Positions 50,801-58,707 of a DNA stretch of 64,000 nucleotides are shown piece by piece (position 1 is the first letter of the stretch; the number at the start of each line of letters is the position of its first letter). The notes below the pieces were generated by a model, which worked only from the letters and a program-made list of their open reading frames with translations, did no database searches and was not told the origin of the DNA. Position numbers and translations under genes: made by a program. Origin of the DNA: Porticoccaceae bacterium (GTDB lineage: Bacteria; Pseudomonadota; Gammaproteobacteria; Pseudomonadales; Porticoccaceae); assembly GCA_029248755.1 (NCBI GenBank), contig JAQWIR010000007.1, forward strand, positions 29,166-93,165, in the 5' to 3' direction.

Positions 50801-51004
50801 GTTGGGTTGCTGCCCATGCTATTTGAAACTAGTATGCAGGCTCAATTTGTTATTCCAATGGCAATTTCGCTAAGCTTTGGAATTGTTTTTGCAACCACTA
50901 TGACTCTGATTTTAGTACCCTGCTTTTATCGTATTGTCTACGATGTGAAGGACTCTCTGAGAGTGCCGCTAGATTTCATAAAAACTAAAATATCGAATGA
51001 TTGA
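47819..51004 (+). CDS. RND efflux transporter permease
   Basis: 1061 aa, FAKNPVAANLLMLFIVVAGAISAY; GIVVDDAIVIGESI; AGVVVNDSLILVEFANRRR. Confidence 0.95.
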   Translation: MNDPQSYGLIGWFAKNPVAANLLMLFIVVAGAISAYTISKDMFPRTERNSIQVTAVYPGAAPIEVEKGVILPIEAALQGMSGVKEMRSTANRDLASIELDIEPSQDINEMLARVEDRISGILNFPVDLEKPSVSKFEDISWVTGVAVSGPLDEFQRKRLGQEIRDELLELSEVKKVILWGVDDYEIAIEVKEDRLRELNMTLGEVANVLRESSLDMPAGMVRSASGNILVRTQGKAYSGEEFENIVLRSNPDGSQLLVSDVAVVKDSFQESSTLVHFDKESAVTLGVFSLENQNLLAIDEAVKRYIEEKSDSMVDGLKIEQFEPLSFHLRGRLDMMLSNLAMGAILVAVVLTLFLNIQVGIWVLLGIPVSFLGAFWLMPVTPFPVTVNVLSLFAFIMVLGIVVDDAIVIGESIYSEAQQQAEKAGVKGTGESTFRASLEHVIAGAQKVAIPSTIGVLTTMAAFAPMLFIGGVVAGFQEAIAMVVILCLIFSLIESKLILPAHLVGLKIGGKPKPGFQHIAKWQTQIDRNLKLFIVNKYQPFLAYCIKRRYLTISFFLGLLIIAGGAVNSGIARFEFFPNVPSDTVRAEVILYDGTSAQDMAKILITIEEAAYAVDENYRKQYPKGNGLVKHLLFYAGSDTSGTFIVSLVPSENRGISSLEFEKLWRQKVGELPNVRKQRYFASTNAGGGAKINLQLSGVNPEQLALASNQLQNKLAQYNGVFDIYNSQGTGGQEIQISLKPYASQLGISLGDVGRQVRQAFFGEEVQRIQRGVDRVKVMVRYPSEERGSVANLENLLIRTKTGQAIRIGQVADIKLGEGLSTISRTDRKRTVNVTADIDPTKIQTGMVVSDIMDNYVPQLLQQYPDVEFDLGGSTKEENTLKMRTAVGFIAALFMIYGLLAVPLRSYVQPLVIMSVIPFGFIGAVVGHILFGISLNMLSILGLVALAGVVVNDSLILVEFANRRRADGMSIEDSLMSAGQQRFRAIVLTTLTTFVGLLPMLFETSMQAQFVIPMAISLSFGIVFATTMTLILVPCFYRIVYDVKDSLRVPLDFIKTKISND

Positions 51005-51058
51005 AAAACCTGAATAAACTTGCACCAAGAGTTACAATATCAGACATAAACATTAACT

Positions 51059-51670
51059 TTGGAGCTTTCATTGGTTCTACGCTTTATTGAATCTTCGACC
51101 CTACCTACAAAATGGGGTACTTTTGATATCCACGGTTTTGAAGACCCATTCAAAGGCAAAGAGCATATTGCCATTACTATGGGTGACTGTGCAGTCGATG
51201 AGCCATTAGCGGTGAGAATTCATTCCGAATGCTTAACGGGTGATGCGCTGGGAAGCCTGCGTTGTGACTGTGGTGAGCAATTACAGGAAGCTATGCGGGG
51301 TATAGCTGAAATAGGTCGTGGTGCGATTTTATACCTTCGCCAAGAGGGTCGAGGAATAGGGCTAGTAAACAAAATACGCGCCTATAACCTCCAAGATCAG
51401 GGTGCTGATACAGTAGAAGCCAATGAACGCTTGGGTTTTGGTGCCGATATGCGTGACTACTCAATCTGCGCGCCCATGCTACAGTATCTGGGCGCTGAAA
51501 AAATACAGTTAATGACCAATAATCCACGCAAGCTAGCCGCGTTAAAAGAGTTAGGCTTTGATGTGATTGAACGTATTCCACATCAAGCTGAAAGTAACCC
51601 ACATAATATAAAATATCTGGCGACTAAAGCAGGAAAGCTAGGTCATCTACTTAAAGACAACAGTGAGTGA
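51059..51670 (+). CDS. ribA: GTP cyclohydrolase II
   Basis: [24 protein letters not shown] and [12 protein letters not shown] intact; TTG start. Confidence 0.95.
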   Translation: MELSLVLRFIESSTLPTKWGTFDIHGFEDPFKGKEHIAITMGDCAVDEPLAVRIHSECLTGDALGSLRCDCGEQLQEAMRGIAEIGRGAILYLRQEGRGIGLVNKIRAYNLQDQGADTVEANERLGFGADMRDYSICAPMLQYLGAEKIQLMTNNPRKLAALKELGFDVIERIPHQAESNPHNIKYLATKAGKLGHLLKDNSE

Positions 51671-51678
51671 GGTCAAGT

Positions 51679-52455
51679 ATGTCAAAAGGACTAGCTAAAC
51701 GATTGATTCCCTGCCTTGATGTTGACAAGGGTCGCGTGGTGAAAGGCGTACAATTTTTAGATATACGCGACGCAGGAGATCCAGTAGAAGTAGCACGACG
51801 CTATAACGAACAGGGTGCCGATGAGATTACCTTTCTAGATATTACTGCCAGTCATGAAGACAGAGATACCACATTACATACCGTAGAGCGTATGGCAGGG
51901 GAGGTATTTATACCCCTTACCGTCGGTGGTGGGGTTCGTGAACTATCCGATATTCGCAACCTATTAAATGCTGGCGCAGATAAGGTAGCCATAAACTCAG
52001 CAGCTATTAAAAATCCACAATTTGTTAAAGATGCGGCCGAAAAGTTTGGCTCTCAGTGCATAGTGGTAGCGATTGATGCCAAACAAACCGATCACAGTGA
52101 CAATCCTCGATGGGAAATATTTACCCATGGTGGACGCAACTCAACGGGGATCTGCGCCATAGAATGGGCGATTAAAATGGCCGATTATGGCGCTGGAGAA
52201 ATTCTTCTCACCAGTATGGATCGCGACGGCACCAAAAATGGTTTTGATTTAGAGCTTACATCAAGAATAAGTGATGCAATCCCAGTGCCAGTCATAGCCT
52301 CAGGTGGTGTTGGTAATTTACAGCACCTAGTCGACGGCGTTAAAAAGGGTGGAGCAGATGCAGTATTAGCTGCCAGTATATTCCACTTTGGCGAACACAG
52401 CATCCCTGAAGCTAAACACTTTATGGCTCAGCAGGGCGTGTTAGTTAGACAATAA
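51679..52455 (+). CDS. hisF: Imidazole glycerol phosphate synthase subunit HisF
   Basis: [49 protein letters not shown]. Confidence 0.97.
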   Translation: MSKGLAKRLIPCLDVDKGRVVKGVQFLDIRDAGDPVEVARRYNEQGADEITFLDITASHEDRDTTLHTVERMAGEVFIPLTVGGGVRELSDIRNLLNAGADKVAINSAAIKNPQFVKDAAEKFGSQCIVVAIDAKQTDHSDNPRWEIFTHGGRNSTGICAIEWAIKMADYGAGEILLTSMDRDGTKNGFDLELTSRISDAIPVPVIASGGVGNLQHLVDGVKKGGADAVLAASIFHFGEHSIPEAKHFMAQQGVLVRQ

Positions 52456-52482
52456 ATCAAAAAATATAAACACATAAAAAAA

Positions 52483-52500
52483 GACCGCGTAAGCGCGGTC
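52483..52500 (-). terminator. Intrinsic terminator of the ECF sigma/ChrR operon
   Basis: GACCGCG-TAAG-CGCGGTC; the minus strand continues into TTTTTTT. Confidence 0.85.
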
Positions 52501-52550
52501 AAAGTGTATAAGTACTAAAAGTGTTTAAGTACAAAAAGTGTTTAGGTACT
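52501..52550. repeat. Three imperfect 16-18 bp tandem repeats
   Basis: AAAGTGTATAAGTACT / AAAAGTGTTTAAGTAC / AAAAAGTGTTTAGGTACT. Confidence 0.8.
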
Positions 52551-52565
52551 AAGAGAGGAGCCTTA

Positions 52566-53234
52566 TTAGGAAGGGTTGATTCTTAACCATGGGTTCAAGA
52601 AAAAGCCTAACAAGCTGGTTAATCGGATAGGAGCTTTTTGCGCAGAAAGACAGATACACTCGCCATTTTTAGCCCCCATAGGTTGGTGAATATCACCAGG
52701 TTCTCTAATAATAAAATCACCCTCTGTATACACAGAGTTTTCATCAGAAAAACTACCTTTAAGTACAACGGTGTACTCTAGATCACGGTGATCATGTTTA
52801 GGCGTAACACCGCCTGCACAAATTTTGTGAAGCGCGACCTCAAACTGATTTTGACCGGTATAAAGTTTCGCCTCTTGCATAGACTTAGAAAGGCGCTTCC
52901 ATACAGGTGTTTTTTTTGCATTATGTATCAATGTATTTACATGAGCTGGGAAACCACTGACACCTATTTTTTGCACAGGATTAGCCTCAAGCTTGGGTTG
53001 GGGCTCATCAATTTTTAACATAACCTTATCAAACAGACCTTCATCAATAGTTTCAGGCTCAGCTTCAGCCATAAGATGAGCGCCTACTTCATTTAGTCTA
53101 GCCACTTCATCACGGCAAGATTCGCAGAAATGTAAATGAGCTGAGACACAGATAGACGTCGCGGTATCTAAAGTGCCAGCTGAAAATTCAACTAACATCT
53201 CTCGTGTGGGGTGGTGATTTAAAAATTTAGTCAT
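52566..53234 (-). CDS. chrR: ChrR-type anti-ECF-sigma factor (ZAS plus cupin)
   Basis: HLHFCESCRDEVARL zinc anti-sigma motif, C-terminal cupin GGVTPKHDHRDLEYTVVLKGSFSDE. Confidence 0.92.
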   Translation of the reverse strand: MTKFLNHHPTREMLVEFSAGTLDTATSICVSAHLHFCESCRDEVARLNEVGAHLMAEAEPETIDEGLFDKVMLKIDEPQPKLEANPVQKIGVSGFPAHVNTLIHNAKKTPVWKRLSKSMQEAKLYTGQNQFEVALHKICAGGVTPKHDHRDLEYTVVLKGSFSDENSVYTEGDFIIREPGDIHQPMGAKNGECICLSAQKAPIRLTSLLGFFLNPWLRINPS

Positions 53235-53886
53235 TAACTAGCTCTTCTCTAAACTCTGGAGCGACTAAGATCTGCAACTTCTGCAATCCTAATCTAACTC
53301 TTGATTTCACGGTTCCTAGGGGCAAATCCAATTCCTGTGATGCTTCAGCATGGGATTTACCTTCTAGATATACTTTTCTTAAAATTTCGTCTTGCTCACG
53401 AGGAAGTTGTCCAAGGCTTAACTTGACGTGTTCCTCAGTTCTTTTTTGCCTGAGCAAAGAGACAGGTGTTTCTTCATCAGGTTCATGCCAGTAATCTTCA
53501 TTTTCCAAAGGTAAATGCTGTGTGTTGCATTTTCTTCGAAGCATATCAATTCTACAATTTCGAGCAACGGTGTAGATCCAGGTAGTAGCAGATGCCTTTT
53601 GCGGGTTATATCCTGCTGCTTTTTGCCATACCTTAATCATAACTTCTTGAACTAAGTCTTCGGCAAGACCCGGAAACCAGCCGTCTTGTTTACTGGCCTG
53701 AGCGAAGCTTTTAAGTAATGGAGCAAAATGTTCAAACAGCTGAGCAAAGGCACGACGATCCTGTGAGGCACCCACCTCTACAAGGAGGACACTCCATTTA
53801 TCGTCGCGTTTCTCAGTGCTCTTAAAAATAGCAACTTTGGGCGCACTTTGAATTTTTTTGTCCACAGTGGCTCTAATATTTTCCAT
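53227..53886 (-). CDS. rpoE: RNA polymerase ECF sigma factor (RpoE/ECF11-like)
   Basis: DLVQEVMIKVWQKAAGYNPQKASATTWIYTVARNCRIDMLRRK; DEILRKVYLEGKSHAEASQELDLPLGTVKSRVRLGLQKL; overlaps chrR. Confidence 0.93.
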   Translation of the reverse strand: MENIRATVDKKIQSAPKVAIFKSTEKRDDKWSVLLVEVGASQDRRAFAQLFEHFAPLLKSFAQASKQDGWFPGLAEDLVQEVMIKVWQKAAGYNPQKASATTWIYTVARNCRIDMLRRKCNTQHLPLENEDYWHEPDEETPVSLLRQKRTEEHVKLSLGQLPREQDEILRKVYLEGKSHAEASQELDLPLGTVKSRVRLGLQKLQILVAPEFREELVND

Positions 53887-53919
53887 TAACTTATAATCAG
53901 GTTATCAGTTTAACAATAA

Positions 53920-53946
53920 TTACGCTCAAACCGAAAACTAAGATCA
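53920..53946 (-). promoter_or_regulatory. Candidate autoregulatory ECF11-type promoter of rpoE-chrR
   Basis: Minus strand TGATCT-N15-GCGTAA, about 34 nt upstream of the sigma ATG; resembles the -35 TGATC / -10 (GC)GTAA type described for RpoE-ChrR systems. Confidence 0.5.
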
Positions 53947-54111
53947 CTAGCATTAGGTTTTTTTATTTCAGACTCAATACCCGCAACAATAATTGAGGGT
54001 ATATTGAAAGGTTCCAAGGTATAGGCTAGATTTAGATTGGATTATGTTATGGTAACAATCAAAATATAGACATTGAATTTTATACAAACAGATTAAACAA
54101 AGGTTAGTTTT

Positions 54112-55395
54112 ATGAGTCTCACGCAGCGAATCGTTATTGCCATGTTACTTGGCCTTCTGACTGGGGCTTTTTTAAATGCCATTTTCTCCCTAAACATCCT
54201 ACCTTCAGCAATAGCATTAAATCTTGATAGCCTGTTAGTAAATGGTGTTTTTGATACAGTGGGGCAAATATTTGTCCGCTCATTAAAATTACTAGTAGTC
54301 CCCTTAGTTTTTGTCTCCCTAATCTGTGGAGTCTCATCACTGGGTAATAATTCGCGCATGGGCGCAGTAGCAAGCAAAACAGTTATTTTGTATATGGTGA
54401 CAACAGCCATTGCCATTGCCCTAGCAATTTTTACTGCAGTAATAGTTAAGCCGGGTGTAGGGATAGATTTAGCTATGGCCACAGAATTTGTCGCCAAAGA
54501 AGCCCCACCCCTCAAGCAGACAATAATCAATATATTTCCAAGTAACCCGATCCAATCCATGGCCAATGGGTCCATTCTTCAGGTAATAGTGTTTGCATTA
54601 TTAGTTGGCTTTGCAATATCTCGAGCCGGCGATCAGGGTAAAAGGATTGGAGATTTCTTTAATGATCTCAATACCATTATTATGAAGATGGTAATGATAC
54701 TCATGAGGCTAGCGCCCTACGGCATATTTTGTCTTTTAGCCAAACTATTTGCTGATGTTGGCATCGCAATGATTATGAGTTTAGCCAAGTACTTTTTTAC
54801 AGTTGTGTTTGTCTTGTTACTCCACAGCCTAGGGGTTTATTCAATTATATTTAAAGCTTTTACCGGCCTTAATATTAAAACCTTTTTAAGTAAGCTACGC
54901 CCAGCATTAGCGCTGGCATTTAGTACTGCATCAAGCGGTGCCACCATGCCAGTTACCATGAGAACTGTTGAGCAGCGCATGGGCGTTAGTAAAAGCGTAT
55001 CCTCGTTTACAGTGCCATTAGGTGCCACCATAAATATGGATGGTACAGCCATAATGCAAGGAGTAGCCACAGTATTTATAGCCCAAGCCTACAATATTGG
55101 ATTGGGCTTAGAAGGGTACTTAACCGTTGTGTTGACGGCGACCCTTGCCTCGATTGGGACTGCTGCTGTTCCGGGTGTCGGTTTAGTTATGCTAGTTATG
55201 GTGCTTAATCAGGTCGGTTTACCTGTTGAAGGTATCGGTTTGATTATTGGCGTCGATAGACTGCTAGACATGACTAGAACCGCCACTAATATTACAGGTG
55301 ATGCTATGGTAACCACTGTAGTTGCAAAAAGTGAGGGCCTTTTAAATACAGAGGTATTCAATGACCCGCAAACGTCAGTTGATGAGGCAGTTTAG
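54112..55395 (+). CDS. Dicarboxylate/amino acid:cation symporter (DAACS)
   Basis: AFSTASSGATMPVTMR; PLGATINMDGTAIMQGVATVFIAQ; DRLLDMTRTATNITGDAMVT. Confidence 0.95.
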   Translation: MSLTQRIVIAMLLGLLTGAFLNAIFSLNILPSAIALNLDSLLVNGVFDTVGQIFVRSLKLLVVPLVFVSLICGVSSLGNNSRMGAVASKTVILYMVTTAIAIALAIFTAVIVKPGVGIDLAMATEFVAKEAPPLKQTIINIFPSNPIQSMANGSILQVIVFALLVGFAISRAGDQGKRIGDFFNDLNTIIMKMVMILMRLAPYGIFCLLAKLFADVGIAMIMSLAKYFFTVVFVLLLHSLGVYSIIFKAFTGLNIKTFLSKLRPALALAFSTASSGATMPVTMRTVEQRMGVSKSVSSFTVPLGATINMDGTAIMQGVATVFIAQAYNIGLGLEGYLTVVLTATLASIGTAAVPGVGLVMLVMVLNQVGLPVEGIGLIIGVDRLLDMTRTATNITGDAMVTTVVAKSEGLLNTEVFNDPQTSVDEAV

Positions 55396-55403
55396 ATCAG
55401 TTT

Positions 55404-56735
55404 ATGAATAGGCTATTAAAAGACCCTACTATCGCTGATTTATTTCAACAGCATATCGAAGAAAAGCGCTGCAGATTTCATAATATTTTAAAGACAACAG
55501 GCTGGGATGAAATTGTTATTGGTTCAGGGAGTGGCAAAGTCCAATTTCAGGACGATATGGCCTATCCATTTAAGGTTAATCCCTACTTTCGAGAATGGAT
55601 GCCCTTAGATAAGCGCAGTAAATGCTTTCTGCGTATTCAATCTAATACCGATAAACCAACACTCTATTTAAACTGCGCAGAGGATATTTGGCACACAGCG
55701 CCACAGGGGTTGCCAGAAGGGTTTTCCGAGCATCTCGAAATTATCGAATATGCCAGTATTGATGGGCTAAAAAAACATCTAGGTAAAACTCAAGATAAAG
55801 CAGTTCTGATAAATGAAACTAACGATCTAGATATATCCGATGCACAGTGGAATCCCGACCAAGTTCTTAACGCAATTGATTTTCAAAGACGCAGCAAAAC
55901 TCCCTACGAACAGGCCTGTGTTCGCCAAGCGACTCAGCTTGCAGTGCCAGCCCATAGGGCAGCCGAGCAAGCCTTTATGGCAGGAGCTTCAGAATTAGAG
56001 ATTGCCAGTGCCTATCTTACAGCCTGTAAATGCAGTGAAAATGAAATGCCCTACGCTATTATTGCCGGTATTAATCAAAATGCGGCCGTACTTCATCATC
56101 ATCAATTAAATAATAAAGCCGTAAAGCCTCGAAGCTTCCTTATTGACGCTGGTGTTCAGTTTAATAACTATGCATCAGATATAACTCGCACCTATGCCTT
56201 CGACAAGGGTAGTGATTTTTCGGCAATGATCAGCACATTAGATTCGGCTCAGCAGCAGTTAGTATCTTATGGAAGCATTGGAAAAAGCCCAATGGATTTG
56301 CAGGTGCTAGCACAGCAAAAAATTGCTCAAATATTAATAGATTTTAATGTATTAAAGGTATCCGTAGAGCAGGCGCTTGAACAAAAAATTATTAATACAT
56401 TCTTTCCTCATGGATTAGGGCATCACCTAGGCTGTAATGTACATGATAAAGGCAGTCGATTAGCTAACCCCGCCGGTGATCTTGTTTCAGCATCAGAAAA
56501 ATACCCAAGTTTGCGAGCCAGTGCTCCAATGGTAGCTAATCAAATTCACACCGTAGAGCCGGGCATATACTTTATCCCGTCGCTCTTAGATAAGTTGCGA
56601 TCAGATCAATCAGAGGCTGTTAATTGGAGCGAGATTAATCATTGGATTCCCTTTGGCGGAATAAGGATAGAAGATAATATTATTTTGCATTCAGATGGCG
56701 ATCTAGAAAACATTACTCGTCTGGCTTTTCAATAA
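55404..56735 (+). CDS. pepQ: Xaa-Pro dipeptidase
   Basis: FLIDAGVQFNNYASDITRTYAF; FFPHGLGHHLGCNVHDKG; HTVEPGIYFIP; GGIRIEDNIIL. Confidence 0.93.
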   Translation: MNRLLKDPTIADLFQQHIEEKRCRFHNILKTTGWDEIVIGSGSGKVQFQDDMAYPFKVNPYFREWMPLDKRSKCFLRIQSNTDKPTLYLNCAEDIWHTAPQGLPEGFSEHLEIIEYASIDGLKKHLGKTQDKAVLINETNDLDISDAQWNPDQVLNAIDFQRRSKTPYEQACVRQATQLAVPAHRAAEQAFMAGASELEIASAYLTACKCSENEMPYAIIAGINQNAAVLHHHQLNNKAVKPRSFLIDAGVQFNNYASDITRTYAFDKGSDFSAMISTLDSAQQQLVSYGSIGKSPMDLQVLAQQKIAQILIDFNVLKVSVEQALEQKIINTFFPHGLGHHLGCNVHDKGSRLANPAGDLVSASEKYPSLRASAPMVANQIHTVEPGIYFIPSLLDKLRSDQSEAVNWSEINHWIPFGGIRIEDNIILHSDGDLENITRLAFQ

Positions 56736-56876
56736 TAATACCACCAGCAAATTATAATTCTTGGTTCGAGTAATTCTCTCGAACGCATTAAATACTTACA
56801 TTCTGTAATTTGTTGAAATCGACTCGATAAAGGCAAAGGTTTTAATAAAATCTTAAAGTCTAAAAATAGTTAGAAT

Positions 56877-56894
56877 AATGACAATATTATCATT
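56877..56894. promoter_or_regulatory. 18-bp near-perfect palindrome upstream of the FucP-type transporter (candidate operator)
   Basis: AATGACAAT-ATTATCATT; half sites agree at 8 of 9 positions; about 145 bp upstream of the likely ATG. Confidence 0.5.
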
Positions 56895-57038
56895 GCGGTA
56901 AAATTTTCAGCCTCAGAGTCGATAAAATAACCTTAAGTTGCGATTAAAGCGTCGATATAACCCAAGATCGTATTGAATGCATATCAATACCGCACTAAGC
57001 TTATTACACAAAAAACTAATCTAATACTGGGGGTTCAC

Positions 57039-58262
57039 ATGGCAGGTTCAATGCCAAATGATTCATCAACTACATCGTCTGATGAGCAACAAAAAACACA
57101 GACATTTGCATTTATTGCAATGACATGTCTATTTTTCTTTTGGGGATTTATTACCGTACTGAATGATATTTTAATTCCCTTCCTCAAAGACTCCTTTGAC
57201 CTTAACTACACACAGGCAATGCTAGTTCAATTTTGCTTTTTTGGCGCATATTTTATTATTTCGCCATTCGCAGGAAAGTTAATTGACAAAGTTGGCTATC
57301 AGCAGGGAATTGTTCTCGGCTTGTTGACAACATCTATAGGCTGTTTTTTATTTTACCCATCAGCCGACCTTAATGTTTATGAGTTTTTCTTGTTTTCATT
57401 TTTTGTCCTAGCGAGTGGTGTCACTATTCTTCAGGTCGCGGCAAACCCCTATGTAGCTGCACTGGGCCCAGATAAAACTGCAGCTAGTCGACTTAATCTA
57501 GCCCAAGCGGCAAACTCATTAGGCACTACAGTAGGGCCTCTAGTAGGTGCTGCACTTATACTGGGTGTAGTAGCTGCAGATGCATCGGCAGTCCAGGGTC
57601 CATACATCATACTCGGTGTGTTGCTAGTGTTAGTTGCGATTATGTTCCGCTTTATCAAATTACCCAGAATCACCAGTGTAGAAACCGATGAGACTGCCAA
57701 TGATGAAAGCATTTGGGATCGTAGATCACTGGTACTTGGTGCCTTGGCTATCTTCTTATATGTGGGTGGAGAAGTATCTATCGGTAGTTTCTTGGTCAAT
57801 TACTTTGCTGAGAGTTCTATTGGTGGTTTAAGTCATGCTGAAGCCGGTGAAATGGTCGCCTATTACTGGGGTGCAGCAATGATTGGTCGCCTTGTTGGTG
57901 CTGCTGCAATGAACTACGTTGCACCTACCAAATATCTTTCAATAAACGCATTGATTGCAATCGTAATGATTATTGTAAGTATGAATACCACGGGTAGCAC
58001 TGCGATGTGGTCAATACTAGCGGTAGGGTTCTTTAATTCAATCATGTTCCCAACCATTTTTACCCTAGCCGTTAAAGGTCTTGGATCACTAACAAGTAAG
58101 GGATCTGGACTAGTATGTCAGGCTATAGTTGGCGGTGCATTGATACCCCTAATTCAGGGAGTAGCTGCAGACACTATAGGTATACAGTTAAGCTTTATAG
58201 TGCCGATGATGTGCTATATCTATATCGGTTGGTATGCGTTGAGAGGTGCAGATCAAGGCTAG
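57039..58262 (+). CDS. MFS sugar transporter, FucP/glucose-galactose family
   Basis: FFWGFITVLNDILIPFLKDSFDLNYTQAMLVQFCFFGAYFIISPFAGKLIDKVGYQQGI. Start set at ATG 57039, preceded by GGGGG SD. Confidence 0.93.
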   Translation: MAGSMPNDSSTTSSDEQQKTQTFAFIAMTCLFFFWGFITVLNDILIPFLKDSFDLNYTQAMLVQFCFFGAYFIISPFAGKLIDKVGYQQGIVLGLLTTSIGCFLFYPSADLNVYEFFLFSFFVLASGVTILQVAANPYVAALGPDKTAASRLNLAQAANSLGTTVGPLVGAALILGVVAADASAVQGPYIILGVLLVLVAIMFRFIKLPRITSVETDETANDESIWDRRSLVLGALAIFLYVGGEVSIGSFLVNYFAESSIGGLSHAEAGEMVAYYWGAAMIGRLVGAAAMNYVAPTKYLSINALIAIVMIIVSMNTTGSTAMWSILAVGFFNSIMFPTIFTLAVKGLGSLTSKGSGLVCQAIVGGALIPLIQGVAADTIGIQLSFIVPMMCYIYIGWYALRGADQG

Positions 58263-58287
58263 CAAAAGCTAGTTAATTTGTAATGCT

Positions 58288-58320
58288 AAAAAAGCCTTAA
58301 TGATTTGTTAAGGCTTTTTT
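58288..58320. terminator. Intrinsic terminator after MFS transporter
   Basis: AAAAAAGCCTTAATGATTTGTTAAGGCTTTTTT. Confidence 0.92.
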
Positions 58321-58355
58321 ATAATGTATAAAAATATTTAAAAAATAATTTTTAT

Positions 58356-58371
58356 TGTGACCCAGTTCACA
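58356..58371 (+). promoter_or_regulatory. Perfect CRP site, class II position relative to a TATAAT -10 box
   Basis: TGTGA-CCCAGT-TCACA centred at 58363.5; TATAAT at 58393-58398 gives +1 at 58405, i.e. -41.5. Confidence 0.8.
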
Positions 58372-58404
58372 TAATTAAAGAGTAGCTTTAGTTATAATTA
58401 CTAG

Positions 58405-58541
58405 CGGAAAGTAATGATAGCCTTGGGATTTCACCAAATTAATGGTGGGGAGTTCTTCTAAATAAAATACCTGTTTTCAGGGAATAAGAAGAGCAGTTCC
58501 AAGGCTGTTACTACCATTCCCCGCCACCATTAAATATTTTT
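58405..58541 (+). ncRNA. Putative CRP-activated structured RNA (small RNA or leader of GH3)
   Basis: No ORF; AGCCTTGG (58419-58426) pairs with CCAAGGCT (58499-58506) and extends imperfectly outward; enclosed hairpins CACCA/TGGTG and TCTTCT/AGAAGA capped by CCTG-TTTT-CAGG; T-rich 3' end. Confidence 0.6.
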
Positions 58542-58658
58542 ATTCCTGATCTAATTTATAGTTATTTTAAGCAATTCAACCTATTGCAAGTACAAGCTAT
58601 CGATTATAAATTGCCTACTAAGGCTAAATTTTGTATTTTCGTTCATCTTGTAGATAAA

Positions 58659-58686
58659 TTGTAAATAGCTACCCTTAATCTAAAAT
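58659..58686 (+). promoter_or_regulatory. Candidate sigma70 promoter of GH3 gene
   Basis: TTGTAA-N16-TAAAAT, about 20 nt upstream of the GH3 ATG. Confidence 0.35.
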
Positions 58687-58707
58687 TAAAATAGAGAATA
58701 AAATAAA

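Noticed and set aside
50536-50817. 93-aa antisense ORF within the RND permease
   Set aside because: Shadow of conserved RND transmembrane motifs.
54093-54575. 160-aa antisense ORF opposite the DAACS transporter
   Set aside because: Shadow ORF; the + strand has clear transporter motifs and the antisense translation has no recognisable domain.
58405-58541. Structured RNA as SRP (4.5S) or 6S RNA
   Set aside because: GCAGTTCCAAGGC superficially resembles the 4.5S GCAGCCAAGGC, but there is no GGAA-type apical loop with the conserved flanking internal loop, and no 6S-like central bubble; left as unclassified.
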